DNA from: Bradyrhizobium sp. 141
Lineage (GTDB): Bacteria; Pseudomonadota; Alphaproteobacteria; Rhizobiales; Xanthobacteraceae
Length of the DNA stretch: 64,000 bases
Assembly (NCBI RefSeq): GCF_023074055.1
Contig: NZ_JADPKR010000005.1
Location: forward strand, 1 to 64,000
Reading direction: 5' to 3'
Shown: positions 60,599 through 64,000 of the stretch, piece after piece
Layout of the letters: every line of letters starts with the position of its first letter
Numbering within the stretch: the stretch's first letter is position 1
Notes under the pieces: generated by a model
Seen by the model: only the letters and a program-made list of their open reading frames with translations
Told to the model about the DNA's origin: nothing
Databases searched by the model: none
Program-made: the position numbers and the translations under genes

Positions 60599-61357
60599 TT
60601 GAAGGGCCTATCGGGAAAAGTTGCCGTCGTGACCGGCGGCGGACAGGGCATCGGAAGAGGATTGACGCTGCGGCTGGCTGAAGAAGGCTGCAAGATCGCG
60701 ATCTTCGACATCAATCCGCAAGGCGGCGAAGAAACTGCAAAACTCGCGCCGCAGGCCGTCATCAAGACCTATGCGGTCGACGTCGGTGATGCCGCCTCCG
60801 TCGATGCCGCGGTGGGCAGGGTCGAGGCCGAACTCGGCCCGATCTGGCTTCTGGTCAACAATGCCGGCTGGGACCGTCCGATGCCGTTCCTGAAGACCGA
60901 TCGGGAGCTCTGGGACAAGATCATCCGCATCAATCTCTACGGACCGCTCAATACCCACAAGGCGATTGCGCCGCTGATGGCCGAGCGCGGTGGCGGCCGC
61001 ATCGTCAATATTGCTTCCGACGCCGCCCGCGTCGGCACCAGCGATGAGGCCGTCTACTCGGCCTGCAAGGGTGGCCTGATCTCGTTCACGAAGTCGCTGG
61101 CGCGCGAGCTGGCACGCAAGAACGTCCTGCTCAATGCCGTCTGCCCCGGCCCGACCAACACGCCGATGATGGCGTCCGTGCTTGGCGAGGGTGAGCACGC
61201 CGTGAAGTGGAAGGACGCGATGGTTCGTGGCATCCCGCTCAAGCGGATGGGCGAACCCGACGATTACGGCGGGATCGTTGCGATGCTCGCTTCCGACGAC
61301 GGCAAATTCATCACCGGACAAACCATCTCCGTCTCCGGCGGAATGAACATGATCTAA
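60599..61357 (+). CDS. badH: 2-hydroxycyclohexanecarboxyl-CoA dehydrogenase-like SDR
   Basis: 252 residues from TTG 60599 (GGGAGA upstream). SDR motifs: VTGGGQGIGRGLTLRLA, IFDIN (Asp, NAD-dependent), LVNNAGWDRPMPF, IVNIASDAARVGTSDEAVYS and ACKGGLISFTKSLARELA, PGPTNTPMM, and a C-terminus GQTISVSGGMNMI. The blocks NNAGWD, SDAARVG, EAVY-ACKGGL and GQ-SVSGG match what I recall of BadH of Rhodopseudomonas palustris, which oxidises 2-hydroxycyclohexanecarboxyl-CoA to the 2-oxo ester. The BadI-like gene follows 16 bases later in the order of that pathway. A small hairpin (60543-60561) precedes the gene. Confidence 0.78.
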   Translation: MKGLSGKVAVVTGGGQGIGRGLTLRLAEEGCKIAIFDINPQGGEETAKLAPQAVIKTYAVDVGDAASVDAAVGRVEAELGPIWLLVNNAGWDRPMPFLKTDRELWDKIIRINLYGPLNTHKAIAPLMAERGGGRIVNIASDAARVGTSDEAVYSACKGGLISFTKSLARELARKNVLLNAVCPGPTNTPMMASVLGEGEHAVKWKDAMVRGIPLKRMGEPDDYGGIVAMLASDDGKFITGQTISVSGGMNMI

Positions 61358-61373
61358 CGTGCGAGGACCCACC

Positions 61374-62168
61374 ATGACCGATCCCAAGCAATTCACCGAC
61401 GTCATCTATGAAGTGCGCGACCGCGCCGCGTGGATCATCATCAACCGGCCAAAGGTGTACAACGCCTTCCGTGCGCGCACGCTGGACGAGCTGATCCAGG
61501 CCTTTCAGATTGCCGGCAACGACCGCAATGTCTCCAGCATCGTACTCACGGGTGCCGGCGAGAAAGCCTTCTGCACCGGCGGCGATCAATCCGCCCATGA
61601 GGGCCAGTATGACGGTCGCGGCGTGGTCGGACTACCGATCGACGAGATCCAGGGCCTGATCCGCGATGTTCCGAAGCCGGTCATCGCCCGGGTCAACGGA
61701 TTTGCGATAGGCGGCGGCAACGTGCTCGCCACGCTCTGCGACCTCACGATCGCGGCCGATACGGCCCAGTTCGGCCAGGTCGGCCCCAAGGTCGGCTCTG
61801 TCGATGCCGGCTGGGGCACGGCATTCCTGGCCCGTCACGTCGGCGACAAGAAAGCCCGCGAAATCTGGTACCTCAATGAACGCTACACCGCGGAGCAGGC
61901 CCGCGAGATGGGCCTGGTCAACAAGGTCGTGCCGATGGCGCAGCTGGATGCGGCCGTGAAGGACTGGACCGACAAGCTCGCGCAGCGCTCGCCGACCGCC
62001 ATTGCACTCGCCAAGCGGTCCTTCAACGCCGATTCCGATAATATCCGCGGCATCAGCAATTTCGCGCTGCACGCGGTGAAATTGTTCTACGACACCGCGG
62101 AATCGAAGGAAGGCGTCGCAGCCTTCAACGAGAAGCGCGATCCGGACTTTCACAAGTTCACGCGCTGA
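61374..62168 (+). CDS. badI: 2-ketocyclohexanecarboxyl-CoA hydrolase-like crotonase
   Basis: 264 residues from ATG 61374 (GAGGA upstream). Crotonase fold; blocks that match my recollection of BadI: DVIYEVRDRAAWIIINRP, GAGEKAFCTGGDQSAHEGQY, DGRGVVGLP, AIGGGNVLATLCDLTI, FGQVGPKVGSVDAGWGTAFL and KKAREIWYLNERY. BadI adds water and opens the six-membered ring of 2-ketocyclohexanecarboxyl-CoA, giving pimelyl-CoA; related DHNA-CoA synthases do the reverse reaction. The GGD and VGS-D-G-GTAFL residues typical of this sub-branch are all present. Strong evidence that a cyclic beta-keto acyl-CoA is cleaved in this pathway. Confidence 0.82.
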   Translation: MTDPKQFTDVIYEVRDRAAWIIINRPKVYNAFRARTLDELIQAFQIAGNDRNVSSIVLTGAGEKAFCTGGDQSAHEGQYDGRGVVGLPIDEIQGLIRDVPKPVIARVNGFAIGGGNVLATLCDLTIAADTAQFGQVGPKVGSVDAGWGTAFLARHVGDKKAREIWYLNERYTAEQAREMGLVNKVVPMAQLDAAVKDWTDKLAQRSPTAIALAKRSFNADSDNIRGISNFALHAVKLFYDTAESKEGVAAFNEKRDPDFHKFTR

Positions 62169-62211
62169 ACGGCGCAGGCCAGGAAGACCAAGCCATCAGG
62201 AAGACCAAGCC

Positions 62212-63141
62212 ATGGCGTCGCACAAGGTGATCATCTCCTGCGCGGTCACGGGATCGATCCACACGCCCTCGATGTCGCCGCACTTGCCGGTGACACCGGC
62301 GGAGATCGCCGAATCCGCGCTCGGCGCCGCGGCCGCCGGCGCTGCGATCGTGCATCTGCACGCGCGGAATCCGGTCGACGGGAGGCCGGATCAATCGCCG
62401 GAGGCCTTTGAACCTTTCCTCCGGGTGATCAAGCAGAGCTCCAACGTCGTCGTGAACCTGACGACGGGCGGGTCGCCCTACATGACCGTGGAGGAGCGCG
62501 TCCGTCCGGCAGCGAGTTGGAAGCCGGAGGTCGCGAGCCTCAACATGGGATCGATGAATTTCGGCCTGTTCCCGATGCTGAAGCGTTACAAGACCTTCAA
62601 GCATGACTGGGAGCCTCAGATGCTCGAGGGCTCCCACGATCTCGTCTTCCGCAACTCGTTCAAGGATATTCGCTACGCGCTGGAGACGCTGAACAGCTCT
62701 GGCGCGCGATACGAGTTCGAGTGCTACGACACCAGCCATCTCTATAATTTGCACTATTTCTGGACCGAAGGACTGGTGAAGGCGCCCCTCTTCATCCAGA
62801 CCTGTTTCGGACTGCTCGGCGGCATCGGCTCGCATCCCGATGACGTCATGCACATGAAGCGGACGGCCGATCGCCTGTTCGGCGACAACTATCGCTGGTC
62901 GGTGCTCGGCGCCGGCCGCGCGCAAATGCAGGTCGCCGCAATGGCGGCGGCAATGGGCGGCCACGTCAGGGTTGGACTAGAGGACAGCCTGTGGATCGGC
63001 TCGGGCCGCCTTGCCGAAACCAATGCGGCGCAGGTGACGCAGGTCCGCAAGATCATCGAGGGCCTCGGGCTCGAAATCGCAAGCCCCGATGACGCTCGCG
63101 ACATCCTCCAGCTCAAGGGCGGCGACAAGGTCGCCTTTTGA
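62212..63141 (+). CDS. Beta-keto acid cleavage enzyme (BKACE, DUF849)
   Basis: 309 residues. DUF849/BKACE pattern: IISCAVTGSIHTPSMSPHLP, AGAAIVHLHARNP (metal-binding His-x-His), NVVVNLTTGGS, EVASLNMGSMNF, EFECYDTSHLYNLHYF and VGLEDSLWIGSG. These zinc-dependent enzymes condense a beta-keto acid with acetyl-CoA (or another CoA) to give acetoacetate and a new CoA ester. Following BadI, it could transfer CoA or shorten a keto acid made after ring opening. It lies 43 bases after badI in the same direction. Confidence 0.88.
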   Translation: MASHKVIISCAVTGSIHTPSMSPHLPVTPAEIAESALGAAAAGAAIVHLHARNPVDGRPDQSPEAFEPFLRVIKQSSNVVVNLTTGGSPYMTVEERVRPAASWKPEVASLNMGSMNFGLFPMLKRYKTFKHDWEPQMLEGSHDLVFRNSFKDIRYALETLNSSGARYEFECYDTSHLYNLHYFWTEGLVKAPLFIQTCFGLLGGIGSHPDDVMHMKRTADRLFGDNYRWSVLGAGRAQMQVAAMAAAMGGHVRVGLEDSLWIGSGRLAETNAAQVTQVRKIIEGLGLEIASPDDARDILQLKGGDKVAF

Positions 63142-63164
63142 CGCTCAGCTTACGGTTGACAGAC

Positions 63165-64000
63165 ATGCTGCCAGATCGCCCGATCTACGACGAAGAGCAC
63201 AGCCTCCTGCGTGAAAGCGTCCGGCGCTTTGCCGCTGCGAAGATAGCGCCACACTTCCAGGAGTGGGAGAAGGCGGGGATCATCGACCGCGCGCTGTGGC
63301 CGGCGGCCGGCGATGCCGGCCTGCTCTGCCCGCAGGTGCCGGAACAATATGGCGGCATCGGCGGTGACTTTCGCCACAACGCCGTCGTGATCGAAGAGCT
63401 CGCCTATTCGGGATTCGCGGGTCCGGCGACCGATTTCTCGGTTCACAACGACGTCTGTTGTGGCTATCTGCTGAGCTACGGCACGGAAGAGCAGAAGCTG
63501 AAATGGCTGCCGGGGATGGTCTCCGGCGAGACCGTGTGTGCGATAGCCATGACCGAGCCCGGAACCGGCAGCGACCTGCAGGGCATCCGCACCCGCGCCG
63601 TTCGCGAAGGAGATGAGTACGTTATCTCCGGTCAGAAGACCTTCATCTCCAACGGCCAGATGTGTGATCTCGTTATCGCGGTCACTCGAACCAATCCCGA
63701 GGGCGGATCACGCGGGATGAGCCTGATCCTTGTTGAGACCGATCGTCCGGGCTTTCGGCATGGTCGCAATCTCGACAAGCTCGGCCATCTCTCCTCCGAT
63801 ACGTCGGAGCTGTTCTTCGACCAGGTTCGCGTTCCCGTCAGCAACCTCTTGGGCTCGGAAGGCGGCGCGATGGGTGCGCTGATGAGTGAGCTGCCGCAGG
63901 AGCGGTTGACGATCGCCCTTCACTCGATTGCGTCGGCACAGAAGGCATTCGACATCACCAAGACCTACGTTCAGGAGCGCAAGGCCTTCGGACAAGCGAT
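63165..64000 (+). CDS. Acyl-CoA dehydrogenase (partial, runs off the window)
   Basis: At least 278 codons from ATG 63165 (TTG 63156 is an in-frame alternative) with no stop before the window end. It starts MLPDRPIYDEEHSLLRESVR and has CAIAMTEPGTGSDLQGIRTR, ISGQKTFISNGQMCDLVIAV and DTSELFFDQVRVPVSNLLGS. It is a paralogue of the protein at 59354, with similar length spacing and many identical blocks. Two adjacent related acyl-CoA dehydrogenases, as in actinobacterial steroid clusters, may form a mixed complex or act on successive intermediates. Confidence 0.9.
   Translation, partial: MLPDRPIYDEEHSLLRESVRRFAAAKIAPHFQEWEKAGIIDRALWPAAGDAGLLCPQVPEQYGGIGGDFRHNAVVIEELAYSGFAGPATDFSVHNDVCCGYLLSYGTEEQKLKWLPGMVSGETVCAIAMTEPGTGSDLQGIRTRAVREGDEYVISGQKTFISNGQMCDLVIAVTRTNPEGGSRGMSLILVETDRPGFRHGRNLDKLGHLSSDTSELFFDQVRVPVSNLLGSEGGAMGALMSELPQERLTIALHSIASAQKAFDITKTYVQERKAFGQA

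Overview
The window is high-GC, densely coded alphaproteobacterial DNA. The Omp2-type porin, the chaining of genes by 4-base ATGA overlaps, the many ABC and TRAP solute-binding proteins, the BadH/BadI-like enzymes and the palindromic intergenic repeats all point to a Bradyrhizobium or Rhodopseudomonas relative (Nitrobacteraceae). I found no rRNA, tRNA, CRISPR array, prophage or intact insertion sequence. Assignments rest on reading the translated sequences; no database search was run.

Layout. 1-9.2 kb is mixed housekeeping and accessory DNA: a major porin, a MarR regulator, an alpha/beta-hydrolase-like protein without its usual nucleophile serine, a ketopantoate-reductase-like protein, a LysE exporter, a YkgJ-type cysteine-cluster protein and a HerA-like ATPase. 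9.3-17.2 kb is one minus-strand operon: MetQ-like binding protein, luciferase-like monooxygenase, two carboxymuconolactone-decarboxylase-fold proteins and a branched-chain-type ABC transporter with fused permeases. 17.6-24.3 kb is a complete malonate-use locus (GntR regulator, TRAP transporter, malonyl-CoA decarboxylase, malonyl-CoA synthetase), with two matching operator-like palindromes between the divergent units.

24.5-28.7 kb holds an orphan peptide-type binding protein and then a repeat-rich stretch: a nested cruciform, a long dispersed repeat also present at the left edge of the window, and two copies of a short palindromic repeat bracketing one AT-richer gene of unknown function. 28.7-32.2 kb carries a LysR regulator, a catalase-like peroxidase with a tautomerase, and three very small genes (two DUF2934 proteins and a cysteine-rich protein).

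32.6-64 kb (continuing beyond the window) is a large acyl-CoA catabolic cluster. It contains an acyl-CoA ligase, at least three acyl-CoA dehydrogenases, four SDR or quinone-type oxidoreductases, a methylacyl-CoA racemase, a CoA-transferase, crotonases, a MaoC hydratase, a thiolase/DUF35 pair, a beta-keto-acid cleavage enzyme, three phosphotransferases and two sets of branched-chain-type ABC binding proteins. BadH-like and BadI-like proteins suggest hydrolytic opening of an alicyclic ring at the CoA-ester level. The racemase and an acyl-CoA dehydrogenase/kinase pair suggest a branched or gamma-hydroxylated side chain. Four promoters of this cluster, and less clearly a fifth, share a motif (TTAGT, then TAGTGTAC-like, then TATTTGA), which suggests one regulon under a regulator not seen here. 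A nested LysR-controlled operon in the middle (47.7-52.4 kb) has its own palindrome.
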